A model generated the notes under the pieces. It was not told the origin of the DNA. It was given only the letters and a program-made list of their open reading frames with translations, and ran no database searches. Below are positions 14,456 to 20,456 of a stretch of 31,486 nt of DNA, in pieces. This stretch comes from a virus. Position numbers and translations under genes: made by a program. The stretch is taken from IMG/VR virus record IMGVR_UViG_3300042385_000144, positions 1 through 31,486 of that record; one strand, 5' to 3'. Numbering within the stretch: the first letter of the stretch is position 1; each line of letters starts with the position of its first letter.

Positions 14456-15057
14456 CGTACTGTTTTTACCGATCCATCAGAATTTACAAAATACGCCTCA
14501 AACGTAATATCAGGATATTCATTCTTCAATGAAAGGAATGCATGAAGATTGCTAGGAGCATCGTCAAACAACCTAAGCTTTACGTAGTTTTTAGTATTTA
14601 TATATTTCCGAAAGATGATCTTCTTGGCCTCAGCCGATGAGTCGATCTTGAGGTTGCCAGCCCGTTCAACATGGATCTGGTCGATAGGAAGACCATGGTC
14701 ACGGAACGTCTGTAGGAAGATATCCTTGTTATCAAAATCGGCACGAGCGGTGCAGATGATCACGCGACTGTGTGGATTCTTCTTAGAGTTGGCAAATATG
14801 ATCTTAGCCTTGGCAACCATGCGAGCAATCGGCGTCGATGTCTTACGAAACACCTCAGCGTTGGCAAACTCGCCATAGTCGTACGTTTCACCATCCTGCC
14901 GCTTGTAGGTATTGAACTCCTGGTTATCTAGCATACGGACAACCTTGCCATCCTTCATGACAGCAACCTTGGCCTTTGTATGGAACAGCGTCTCATCGAT
15001 ATCGAATATCGTAAGGGTACCTGCACCAATGAACTCTCTGAATCGTTTCTTTATCAT
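14452..15057 (-). CDS. HAD-superfamily phosphatase
   Basis: 201 aa with the full HAD set: motif I FDIDETLF (nucleophile D19, acid/base D21, T23), motif II T103 (ICTARAD), a Lys near 145, and motif IV FDDAPSN (D165, D166). A cap region lies between motifs I and II. The substrate is unknown. T4 Pnkp 3'-phosphatase belongs to the same superfamily, but no kinase P-loop is present here. The position upstream of the KxDG protein suggests a nucleic-acid end-processing pair (inference). The N-terminus MIKKRFREFIGAG recalls the FK-x-F leader but has no clear cleavage site. Confidence 0.88.
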   Translation of the reverse strand: MIKKRFREFIGAGTLTIFDIDETLFHTKAKVAVMKDGKVVRMLDNQEFNTYKRQDGETYDYGEFANAEVFRKTSTPIARMVAKAKIIFANSKKNPHSRVIICTARADFDNKDIFLQTFRDHGLPIDQIHVERAGNLKIDSSAEAKKIIFRKYINTKNYVKLRLFDDAPSNLHAFLSLKNEYPDITFEAYFVNSDGSVKTVR

Positions 15058-15091
15058 GGTTCATCCTACAACGTTTTCGAAATAATGTACA

Positions 15092-15841
15092 CTATAAAAA
15101 GCATGCCAGGTTCAAATTTTTTTCGATAATTTTAACCGACTTACCATCCACGGGAGCAATGTTGAACGGCGATTTTTTGGCAGATGGAATGCTAAATTGC
15201 ATTTCAAACGTAAACTGGTAATTACCACCGCCTTTGTACTGAACGCGGGCTCTGTAAGTTGCATTTGCTGCTGTACCGAATCTTGGAACATCTTTAAACT
15301 TGAGCGGATTGCTTCTACCCATAAGATAGAATCCATGGGTTCCTACGTTTACATAATAAGTATCTTTCTTTACATAATAGTCTTCAATCTTTGTAGCAGG
15401 TATAGATCCTTTAATGTCTTTGAATAGAACTTTATCTCTTTCATACATTTCTCTATTAGACATATTACCAAAAAAAGCTTTCCATTCATCATCTTTATCA
15501 CGTTTTGCTGGTTTTTCAGACCATTGTTTTTTAATAATATCAAATACACCTACTTCGTATGCTAGATCTTTAATGAATAATTTTTCATCATCAGTGGATT
15601 TAATATCTCCAAATTTCCATGGATTTTGTTTGTCTGAAGAATCATATTTTATGACAAGAGAACCTGCAGATGCTGCAGATATTTTAAGCTCGCAACCGGA
15701 TGTTTTTCCATTTTTAGAAATAATAAGATCTGGTTGATCGTGGCCTGCACCCGCTGGCACAAAATTTTTAGGGACTATATTATACTTTTTTAATAAATCA
15801 CTTGCATTTATCTCGTATTGAAAACCTTGTTGAGCGGCCAT
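15092..15841 (-). CDS. Putative PD-(D/E)xK nuclease (249 aa)
   Basis: N-terminal GFQYEINASDLLKKY with E10, then AGHDQPDLIIS (D38) and CELKIS (E51-x-K53) give the spacing of a PD-(D/E)xK nuclease core. The rest (FGNMSNREMYERD, HGFYLMGRSNPLKF) is not recognised. Such proteins include restriction-type, resolvase and repair nucleases. The gene is distinctly AT-rich (about 28% GC in a sampled 60-nt line, versus near 48% in uvsX), which suggests separate acquisition. AAAGGAGTTATTTT precedes the ATG. It sits just past a strong terminator. Confidence 0.65.
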   Translation of the reverse strand: MAAQQGFQYEINASDLLKKYNIVPKNFVPAGAGHDQPDLIISKNGKTSGCELKISAASAGSLVIKYDSSDKQNPWKFGDIKSTDDEKLFIKDLAYEVGVFDIIKKQWSEKPAKRDKDDEWKAFFGNMSNREMYERDKVLFKDIKGSIPATKIEDYYVKKDTYYVNVGTHGFYLMGRSNPLKFKDVPRFGTAANATYRARVQYKGGGNYQFTFEMQFSIPSAKKSPFNIAPVDGKSVKIIEKNLNLACFL

Positions 15842-15867
15842 AAAATAACTCCTTTCGTCTATTTATT

Positions 15868-15910
15868 AGACAAAAGAAAACCGGCCCAAGTATTGCTACC
15901 GGGCCGGTTT
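15868..15910 (-). terminator. Rho-independent terminator after the 115-aa gene
   Basis: A 10-bp stem, AAACCGGCCC (15878-15887 on the plus strand) with GGGCCGGTTT (15901-15910), and a 13-nt loop. On the minus strand it is followed by TTTTCTTTTG. It ends transcription of the 115-aa late gene and isolates the nuclease gene. Confidence 0.85.
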
Positions 15911-15932
15911 GTATCAAAACTATAACAAAAAT

Positions 15933-16280
15933 TTATTCATTAATTTTATGATTACTAAGATCTACATCTGGATTAATATGCTTTTTAGCATAGGCATGCA
16001 CAACTTTTGGATCTTTGTGGCTAAGATGAATTACTGGATTGCCGCCGCCTGGGCCATCGTAAGTATGGACCTTTGCTTTAATTCCTTTTGAATTAGCATG
16101 CTTTACAAGCTTGTCAACCGCAGCATTGCCATGTTCACCAGAAACGTCAAATTCATATTTTGATTCTTTTAGAGCTAGAGAAAGTTCTAGGCCCTCATTG
16201 ATTGAAATATTAGTAAACCCGCGCACTTTTTCTTTGTTGATTTGTTCAGAAATGTATTTTGCGTAGTTCTCAGTTGACAT
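15933..16280 (-). CDS. Conserved small late protein (115 aa)
   Basis: MSTENYAKYISEQINKEKV opens the protein. A compact alpha/beta part follows (KYEFDVSGEHGNAAVDKLV, GIKAKVHTYDGPGGGNPVI) and resembles small domains found inside larger marine-phage virion proteins. The YAKYISE segment has an I-S-E site like those proposed for prohead-protease cleavage. It is flanked by its own late promoter (16316-16323) and a terminator, so it is transcribed as a single-gene late unit, unusual in this dense genome. Function unknown. Confidence 0.75.
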   Translation of the reverse strand: MSTENYAKYISEQINKEKVRGFTNISINEGLELSLALKESKYEFDVSGEHGNAAVDKLVKHANSKGIKAKVHTYDGPGGGNPVIHLSHKDPKVVHAYAKKHINPDVDLSNHKINE

Positions 16281-16315
16281 TAGTAATCTCCATAGTGGTA
16301 GGCTTTAATATGTTT

Positions 16316-16323
16316 TATTTATA
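16316..16323 (-). promoter_or_regulatory. T4-type late promoter TATAAATA
   Basis: TATAAATA on the minus strand, 36 nt before the 115-aa gene. GGAGATTACTA is the ribosome site. The first base (16323) is 1 nt outside the stop codon of the 176-aa gene. Confidence 0.75.
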
Positions 16324-16854
16324 TTAAATCCAATCTGGAGTTTCACGGTTCTTCCACTTATGCATAGAGGCCTTACCATACCTATAGTAATTACGGTAGT
16401 TAGCAATAGGCTCATCGCCTATCTTGTATTGCACATCCATACACGAAGGCATAGGAGTCATATCCCACTCTTTAAGGTTCAGTGGAGGAGATGCAATGGG
16501 AACACCGAGCTTGGTTATAGTTGCGTGTTGCTTACCATAACGGTAAGTATACTCAGTGCCGAGAGCAAAGAGATGATCGACCAGCCAGTTATAGTTTTCC
16601 ACTGCCTGTCTTGCCCAAATAGCACTTGGATGATTGATATGAGTAGCACTATAGAGAATGAAATCACGGTCATCATTTAGTTTGTATACCTTTTTCTTGC
16701 GTGCGCCAGATGTATCGATAAACATGACACCGTCAAGTACGCGATGAGCAGTGGATAGTAGTTGAGCAGTCTCAAGAATCATCTTGACAACATGCTTGTC
16801 TACCATCCACTCCGCACACTGTCGGGGATCTTCATGTAGATAGAAAATATTCAA
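16324..16854 (-). CDS. Conserved myovirus protein, MNIFYLHED family (176 aa)
   Basis: The TTG at 16854 is chosen because it gives (M)NIFYLHEDPRQCAEW, the start typical of this phage family, and AAGGATTGGTT lies just upstream. It overlaps the 42-aa stop as TTGA. Conserved features include DKHVVKMILETAQLLSTAH, HINHPSAIWARQAVENYNWL and a C-terminal YRNYYRYGKASMHKWKNR. T4-like marine phages carry it widely. Some databases label it a pyrimidine-dimer glycosylase, which I cannot support from motifs. The basic, His/Trp-rich ends hint at nucleic-acid binding. Confidence 0.8.
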   Translation of the reverse strand: MNIFYLHEDPRQCAEWMVDKHVVKMILETAQLLSTAHRVLDGVMFIDTSGARKKKVYKLNDDRDFILYSATHINHPSAIWARQAVENYNWLVDHLFALGTEYTYRYGKQHATITKLGVPIASPPLNLKEWDMTPMPSCMDVQYKIGDEPIANYRNYYRYGKASMHKWKNRETPDWI

Positions 16855-16979
16855 AACCAATCCTTACCATTCAACATTTCATCACGTTCTTCATCAGTAC
16901 TCTTATTAGTTATAATCAAATAGCTAGTTAATGTACACAACAAAATGATGAAGATGAAAAGATAATTATGGCTTGACAT
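16851..16979 (-). CDS. Single-span small membrane protein (42 aa)
   Basis: MSSHNYLFIFIILLCTLTSY has one strong membrane segment, and the tail is charged (NKSTDEERDEMLNGKDWF). The start overlaps the 126-aa gene by 14 nt, and the end overlaps the TTG start of the 176-aa gene. Function unknown; small single-span phage proteins often modify the host envelope. The internal promoter means part of the coding sequence is also regulatory DNA. Confidence 0.6.
   Translation of the reverse strand: MSSHNYLFIFIILLCTLTSYLIITNKSTDEERDEMLNGKDWF
16909..16937 (-). promoter_or_regulatory. Early-type promoter inside the 42-aa gene
   Basis: TGTACA (16932-16937) and TATAAC (16909-16914) with a 17-nt spacer on the minus strand. 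The predicted start near 16902 would give the 176-aa gene a leader of about 48 nt. Confidence 0.6.
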
Positions 16980-17346
16980 AACGATCATTTGTGCCTTTCC
17001 AGACCTTGATACCGGCTCCATCATATTCCCAGTCACGTTGGCTAGGATCGATTTCCTTTAATTCCGGATTCGGTTTGTTGTAATCGATTACATTGACCCA
17101 TCCAAGTTTCTGTTCATCAGTCCAGTCTTTGAAGTGTGGGTTGTCCTCATCGTATAGACACAGATACTCTTTGGTATCAATCTCACGAGCAGATGTAATC
17201 ATCTCATCAATATGAAGTTGTGAAAACTCATGAAATTTGCCATCAAAGTTCATGCTAACTTCATCCTTAGCGTGTTCAGCACACTCTGCCTCAACGACAT
17301 AGCGCAGTCGGAATACGCTAATGGTTTCTACAAGATACTTAGGCAT
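16966..17346 (-). CDS. Hypothetical protein (126 aa)
   Basis: MPKYLVETISVFRLRYVVEAE is a beta-hairpin-like start, followed by an acidic, aromatic-rich body (EYLCLYDEDNPHFKDWTDEQ, RDWEYDGAGIKVWKG). The pattern recalls small T4-like early proteins that begin with an F-R-x-R-Y-V-V segment, of unknown function. The ATG at 17346 overlaps the stop of the 80-aa gene. Upstream in-frame codons would overlap much more and lack a ribosome site. Confidence 0.7.
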   Translation of the reverse strand: MPKYLVETISVFRLRYVVEAECAEHAKDEVSMNFDGKFHEFSQLHIDEMITSAREIDTKEYLCLYDEDNPHFKDWTDEQKLGWVNVIDYNKPNPELKEIDPSQRDWEYDGAGIKVWKGTNDRYVKP

Positions 17347-17581
17347 CGAAGGTGGGCAGTTCATCGAATTCTACGGTACCAGGAATCGAGTGCCAATCGA
17401 TGACCTTTTCAATCGCCTTGATCATTTCGCCAATCTGCTTGCGATCTTCAGTTGGGTTAAAGTCAAACACTGCAGTCGTGCCCTTAATGTAGTCCTCAAG
17501 CAAACCAGAGCGAGTCTGAAAGAGTGTATCGACTACAATCTGGTCGACAGTTTCGTGGTCAAGTTCAATAGTATGCTTCAT
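17339..17581 (-). CDS. Hypothetical protein (80 aa)
   Basis: Starts MKHTIELDHETVDQIVVDTL, with TAGGAG 7 nt before the ATG at 17581. The upstream frame is open for another 50 codons but would overlap the 82-aa gene completely, so it is rejected. Helical acidic protein ending VEFDELPTFDA. It resembles small early proteins of T4-like phages in composition only. Confidence 0.7.
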   Translation of the reverse strand: MKHTIELDHETVDQIVVDTLFQTRSGLLEDYIKGTTAVFDFNPTEDRKQIGEMIKAIEKVIDWHSIPGTVEFDELPTFDA

Positions 17582-17591
17582 ATTCATTCTC

Positions 17592-17840
17592 CTACCATTC
17601 AGGTCCAAAAGATTTGTCCGTTTTTTCATATACTTGAAACCAATCACATCCATATGCCGGACAAATATAGATGTTATCGGGAAGGTCATTGTCGTCTTTG
17701 GCGCCGCTTTCACCACAGATGAAGTAGATGCCACCAAGTTTTTCTATAAGGCCGATGTGCTTGACCATTGCGTAAACTTGACGCAGTTTACGCAACTCTC
17801 CTTCATATGCCTCAGTCTCAAGATTCACTGACATCTCCAT
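17592..17840 (-). CDS. Hypothetical protein with C-x6-C (82 aa)
   Basis: MEMSVNLETEAYEGELRKLR is a helix, followed by GGIYFICGESGAKDD and YICPAYGCDWFQVYEK. Three Cys residues (FIC and CPAYGC) may bind metal. The start is uncertain between the ATGs at 17840 and 17834; neither has a clear ribosome site, and it overlaps the 100-aa gene end. Function unknown. Confidence 0.65.
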   Translation of the reverse strand: MEMSVNLETEAYEGELRKLRQVYAMVKHIGLIEKLGGIYFICGESGAKDDNDLPDNIYICPAYGCDWFQVYEKTDKSFGPEW

Positions 17841-18127
17841 ATATAGATCGAGTTACGCGTCTTAAACCGAACATACTCTGCACCATCTTCCCTGGTGTGT
17901 TCTTCAAGGATCTCTGTGATAGGCGTAGTCATCCACCAGTCGTGATGATCGTAGCTACGAGCATAAATTGAGCCAACTCTCATCGCCGCACCTACTTTTG
18001 GCCGAGCGTTATTTTCGATAATTTTATCTATTAGTTTATGGTTTTCGTCCCAAATAGGAGTAATGGCATCACTCATGCCGCCTCGATCACCAGCACCATC
18101 GCCTTCGCGTTCTAAAGAGTATCGCAT
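17825..18127 (-). CDS. Hypothetical protein (100 aa)
   Basis: AAAGG lies 7 nt before the ATG at 18127, and the gene overlaps the 135-aa gene by 16 nt. The first 18 residues are Gly/Arg/Glu-rich. The remainder (GSIYARSYDHHDWWMTTPI, EYVRFKTRNSIYIW) looks like a small beta domain, possibly SH3-like. An internal start at 18076 with GAGG upstream is an alternative. No family recognised. Confidence 0.65.
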   Translation of the reverse strand: MRYSLEREGDGAGDRGGMSDAITPIWDENHKLIDKIIENNARPKVGAAMRVGSIYARSYDHHDWWMTTPITEILEEHTREDGAEYVRFKTRNSIYIWRCQ

Positions 18128-18519
18128 TCTACGACCTTTCTATAACGATTAAAAGTTCCATCTGCTTCTCCAACCATGATCTCATCGAGATGCTTGTTCT
18201 TGGCGAGGATATACTGCTCGTGCTCAGCAACCACACGAGCAGCTTCACGAAGCTTACGCATCACAGCATTGGCGATACCAAACTTATTGCGGTTGGTATT
18301 GATAGCATCTTCAACAGCCGCTGCACAAGCATTGTACAGTTCGTCAGGAAGCTCCCAGCTGAGTTCAGTAAAGTTATGGATAGCACCTACCCGACGTAGA
18401 TACTCCTGGCCACCATCAACCGAGATAGCACCACATGTACAAGTCACAAAGTCATGACGGTTCTTCGAGAAGATATCTTCTCCACACTTGTGGCATACTA
18501 CACGGTTCTCGATAATCAT
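18112..18519 (-). CDS. Zinc-ribbon-containing protein (135 aa)
   Basis: The N-terminal 40 residues contain CHKCGEDIFSKNRHDFVTC-T-C, a four-Cys ribbon (CxxC ... CxC) seen in small phage and bacterial proteins. The C-terminal two thirds is helical (DELYNACAAAVEDAINTNRN, AARVVAEHEQYILAKN). It may bind nucleic acid or act as a protein adaptor. The ATG overlaps the stop of the 46-aa gene (ATGA). Confidence 0.72.
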   Translation of the reverse strand: MIIENRVVCHKCGEDIFSKNRHDFVTCTCGAISVDGGQEYLRRVGAIHNFTELSWELPDELYNACAAAVEDAINTNRNKFGIANAVMRKLREAARVVAEHEQYILAKNKHLDEIMVGEADGTFNRYRKVVECDTL

Positions 18520-18656
18520 TGCACGACTCCAGAGGTCAGGAAGCTGTACAGTGCATCGTACAGATCCATCTTGTTGTCACCAAAGTTCCAGAACAGAATG
18601 AAGAACCAACCGATCCATCCCATACCTGCCTGTACGTTCACGTGCTTGTTTTCCAT
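18516..18656 (-). CDS. Small membrane protein (46 aa)
   Basis: MENKHVNVQAGMGWIGWFFILFWNFGDNK contains one short aromatic membrane segment, then a helical tail ending LTSGVVQ. It fills the gap between the LSm-like and zinc-ribbon genes with TAATG and ATGA overlaps at its two ends, which strongly favours a real gene despite its length. Confidence 0.62.
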   Translation of the reverse strand: MENKHVNVQAGMGWIGWFFILFWNFGDNKMDLYDALYSFLTSGVVQ

Positions 18657-18949
18657 TATACCAAAATCCCAGTAGTTTGCTTGATGTATTCCTTGGCAAC
18701 GGCATCGAAGGTTTTGACGACACAGATGACATGTGCATGGACGAACTCAATCTTATAGTCCGGACCAGCAGTCAGGACGTACGGTGCAAGACCAAAACCT
18801 TGCTGACCCATCATAACCGCATGCGGCTTGCTGATCGTGTACACGCCCTGTGAACGGTCCACATCGGAGAGTCGACCAACGACTTCATCTCCGCCAAGAA
18901 TCTTGAGAGTGACAATGTCACCGACCTTATAAGGTGTTTCAATAATCAT
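18656..18949 (-). CDS. LSm/Hfq-like small protein (97 aa)
   Basis: YKVGDIVTLKILGGDEVVGRLSDVDRSQG followed by VYTISKPHAVMM and VHAHVICVVKTFD matches the strand pattern of an Sm fold: a beta-strand with G-D/E-E-V-x-G turn, then a later V-x-x-V-x-I strand. Similar proteins are common in T4-like marine phages and end, as here, with YIKQTTGI-type tails. RNA binding in a ring is the expectation for the fold, but the Hfq/Sm RNA-contact residues cannot be verified here. It lies among early genes. Confidence 0.65.
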   Translation of the reverse strand: MIIETPYKVGDIVTLKILGGDEVVGRLSDVDRSQGVYTISKPHAVMMGQQGFGLAPYVLTAGPDYKIEFVHAHVICVVKTFDAVAKEYIKQTTGILV

Positions 18950-18958
18950 AATGTTTCC

Positions 18959-19183
18959 TTATAGACCAAGTGACTTGTACGTGAACGACAACGGTTTGGT
19001 TCCGTTTGCCACCTCGGTCCGAAGGAAGTCTTCGAACATTTCGAAATAATACGCCGCATCCTCATGGTCGGTTTCGTTGAGAGCAACTCGTGCATTCTTG
19101 ACATAATCGATAAGAGAGCGAAGAGGTACATTCTGACTATCACCGAGCGCAGCCGAATGAGTCTTGCCAGGACGTTGGTTCAT
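18959..19183 (-). CDS. Hypothetical protein (74 aa)
   Basis: MNQRPGKTHSAALGDSQNVP, then a helix (RSLIDYVKNARVALNETDHE) and YYFEMFEDFLRTEVANG. The ATG at 19183 is chosen because TGGAG lies 7 nt upstream; the longer GTG start would include that site. It is the first gene after the promoter at 19208-19236. Unknown function. Confidence 0.68.
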   Translation of the reverse strand: MNQRPGKTHSAALGDSQNVPLRSLIDYVKNARVALNETDHEDAAYYFEMFEDFLRTEVANGTKPLSFTYKSLGL

Positions 19184-19207
19184 AATAATCTCCACTTGTT
19201 ATTATTC

Positions 19208-19236
19208 ACAGTACGATATTTTGGATAATTTGTACA
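19208..19236 (-). promoter_or_regulatory. Early-type promoter
   Basis: TGTACA (19231-19236) and TACTGT (19208-19213) with a 17-nt spacer on the minus strand, in the 61-nt gap before the 74-aa gene. The upstream extension AAAATAGTTG is shared with the promoters at 19764, 20113 and 20792. Confidence 0.62.
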
Positions 19237-19244
19237 CAACTATT

Positions 19245-19649
19245 TTAGCCCCGGCGCATCTTAGCAATCTCTTCAGCATCCTCCTGACTGAAGACAGGAA
19301 CCATGTTGGACTTATGCATAGTGGCAATACCTAGCAACTTATCGCCTGTGTAGACGTTTGGCTTCTTGGCAAATGTGACACCAGTGTCGGTCTGTGATGG
19401 ATAGCGTTCACGGTGGTTGGATACATTATACTCTGGCAACGGTGTGCCACGGAGCTTTGGCTTGTACTTTCCCTGACAATACGCAATGTACTCGTCTAGA
19501 GTCTTTGGCGCTGTACCAAGCCGCTTGTTGAACTTGCAGTCATCACGCCAATCAATATAGTACTTATGGTACTGCGTGGCACTAGTCTTGGTCTTTCGTA
19601 CACGCGTATTAGTGGTGGTGTAAGCAGGACCTAAAAGATGCATTGTCAT
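19245..19649 (-). CDS. Conserved phage protein, MHLLGP type (134 aa)
   Basis: MTMHLLGPAYTTTNTRVRKTK is a start I recognise from small proteins of T4-like phages (MHLLGP-x-x-TTT). Basic residues and Tyr/Trp follow (YHKYYIDWRDDCKFNKR), and the tail is ...AEEIAKMRRG. Function unknown. The ATG at 19649 follows GTGGAGATTACT, and a candidate structured leader RNA precedes it (19666-19758). Confidence 0.72.
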   Translation of the reverse strand: MTMHLLGPAYTTTNTRVRKTKTSATQYHKYYIDWRDDCKFNKRLGTAPKTLDEYIAYCQGKYKPKLRGTPLPEYNVSNHRERYPSQTDTGVTFAKKPNVYTGDKLLGIATMHKSNMVPVFSQEDAEEIAKMRRG

Positions 19650-19665
19650 AGTAATCTCCACAAAG

Positions 19666-19758
19666 ATACGATGGTGGAAGGCGGTCCACTGAGGGAATTT
19701 ACAGAGCCGAAGCCCAACCCAATTTACGAAAGACCATTCGTGCCTTTCACCATCGTAT
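19666..19758 (-). ncRNA. Candidate structured 5' leader RNA
   Basis: The ends form a 17-bp stem with one mismatch: ATACGATGGTGAAAGGC (19758-19742) against the 3' arm 19682-19666. Inside are a 5-bp hairpin ACGAA/TTCGT (19726-19741) and a C(UUCG)G tetraloop hairpin (19704-19715). The loop of the first hairpin (GGUC) could pair with GACC near 19684. The predicted start from the promoter at 19764-19792 falls exactly at the stem's 5' end. It is followed by the ribosome site of the 134-aa gene. It could be a cis-regulator, a stabilising 5' cap or a small RNA. No T-arm or CCA end is present, so it is not a tRNA. Confidence 0.55.
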
Positions 19759-19763
19759 AAGCC

Positions 19764-19792
19764 AATGTACCATATATTTCATAATATGTACA
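19764..19792 (-). promoter_or_regulatory. Early-type promoter for the structured leader
   Basis: TGTACA (19787-19792) and TACATT (19764-19769), 17-nt spacer, with TGG before the -10. A better-looking TATACGAT nearby is not at the family's spacing and lies within the leader stem. Confidence 0.62.
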
Positions 19793-19820
19793 CAACTATT
19801 TTAGCTATGCACGCATTAAA

Positions 19821-20087
19821 TTACATTGCTGCCACTTTATTCATTATAGCCAGAACCTTTTCAGGTGACTGCCAACCGACAACCGTATCGCCATGACCCA
19901 GTTGAACCCAGTTGCCATCAGCATCCCATGCAGCGACTTCAACAGAGGTAAAACCGTCTTCCGAATTACCATCGCTATAAGTGCCGTCACCCATAGCCAC
20001 AGAGACACTGTAGCCATTAGCGAACGTCATAGAGAAGTTACCGTTAGCTACTTTGTTACCAAACTTATTCATTCGAACATTAAACAT
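19821..20087 (-). CDS. Conserved phage protein, NGNFSMTFANGY type (88 aa)
   Basis: The core VANGNFSMTFANGYSVSVAMGDGTY ... SVEVAAWDADGNWVQLGHG and the end DTVVGWQSPEKVLAIM match a small beta protein found in many T4-like phages, of unknown function. The ATG at 20087 has AAGGAGATTGAAA upstream. Longer in-frame starts would run across the promoter at 20113-20141. Confidence 0.78.
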   Translation of the reverse strand: MFNVRMNKFGNKVANGNFSMTFANGYSVSVAMGDGTYSDGNSEDGFTSVEVAAWDADGNWVQLGHGDTVVGWQSPEKVLAIMNKVAAM

Positions 20088-20090
20088 TTT

Positions 20091-20121
20091 CAATCTCCTT
20101 AGCTTATTATTCATATTAGCA
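20091..20121 (-). repeat. 31-bp promoter/leader repeat, copy 1
   Basis: 31 bp identical to 20770-20800. It covers the -10 region, the untranslated leader and the AAGGAGATTG ribosome site. Together with the shared TGTACA part it makes a mobile-looking expression cassette in front of two unrelated genes. Confidence 0.85.
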
Positions 20122-20141
20122 TACTTTTGATAATATGTACA
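20113..20141 (-). promoter_or_regulatory. Early-type promoter
   Basis: TGTACA (20136-20141) and TAATAT (20113-20118), 17-nt spacer, TGC before the -10 (extended -10). Drives the 88-aa gene. Confidence 0.68.
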
Positions 20142-20144
20142 CAA

Positions 20145-20456
20145 CTATTTTGAGTAGGAGTAAAATTCTTTGAGTTCGTCGGTCATCTCGACGTAGACAG
20201 GAATAGTCTGGTATCCACGATTCTCCCAGTACTCGGTCAAACCTTCTGTCTCGAAGGTTTGACCGAAGATCTTGAATCCGAACTTGCCGTCACCGACGAC
20301 TGCGTATGCAATCTGTTGCATTAGATAACCTTTCCGTCCAGAACGAGTCACCACACTGTAGTTAGGGTGAATGCCACTCGTGGCATTTGTGAGAGGTATA
20401 ACCTTAGGACCGTCTGGCCTTTCAGTTTGGAGCTTAACGTTTCGACAACCTTCCAT
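20145..20456 (-). CDS. Hypothetical protein (103 aa)
   Basis: MEGCRNVKLQTERPDGPKVI, then HPNYSVVTRSGRKGYLMQQI and DGKFGFKIFGQTFETEGLTEYW. No family recognised. It starts in a TGATG overlap with the other 103-aa gene. Part of it (encoding SGRKGYL) is a 24-bp DNA repeat of the end of that neighbour, read in another frame (see findings). Confidence 0.7.
   Translation of the reverse strand: MEGCRNVKLQTERPDGPKVIPLTNATSGIHPNYSVVTRSGRKGYLMQQIAYAVVGDGKFGFKIFGQTFETEGLTEYWENRGYQTIPVYVEMTDELKEFYSYSK
20323..20346. repeat. 24-bp direct repeat, copy 1
   Basis: Identical to 20458-20481, 135 bp apart. Here it is read as SGRKGYL inside the 103-aa gene. Confidence 0.85.

Noticed and set aside
14595-14602. 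TATAAATA on the minus strand inside the HAD phosphatase gene
   Set aside because: It lies in coding sequence (KYINT codons) and about 140 nt before the next gene. It could be an internal late promoter, but chance occurrence in AT-rich codons is as likely.
15063-15091. TGTACA (15086-15091) and TAGGAT (15063-15068) at 17 nt, upstream of the HAD gene
   Set aside because: The supposed -10 is also the ribosome site, 5 nt before the ATG, so the transcript would start on the start codon. Without mapping data I left it out of the promoter list.
16324-16854. Calling the 176-aa protein a pyrimidine-dimer DNA glycosylase (DenV)
   Set aside because: T4 DenV is shorter and starts differently. The sequence here shows no match to its catalytic N-terminus, so only the conserved-phage-protein call is supported.
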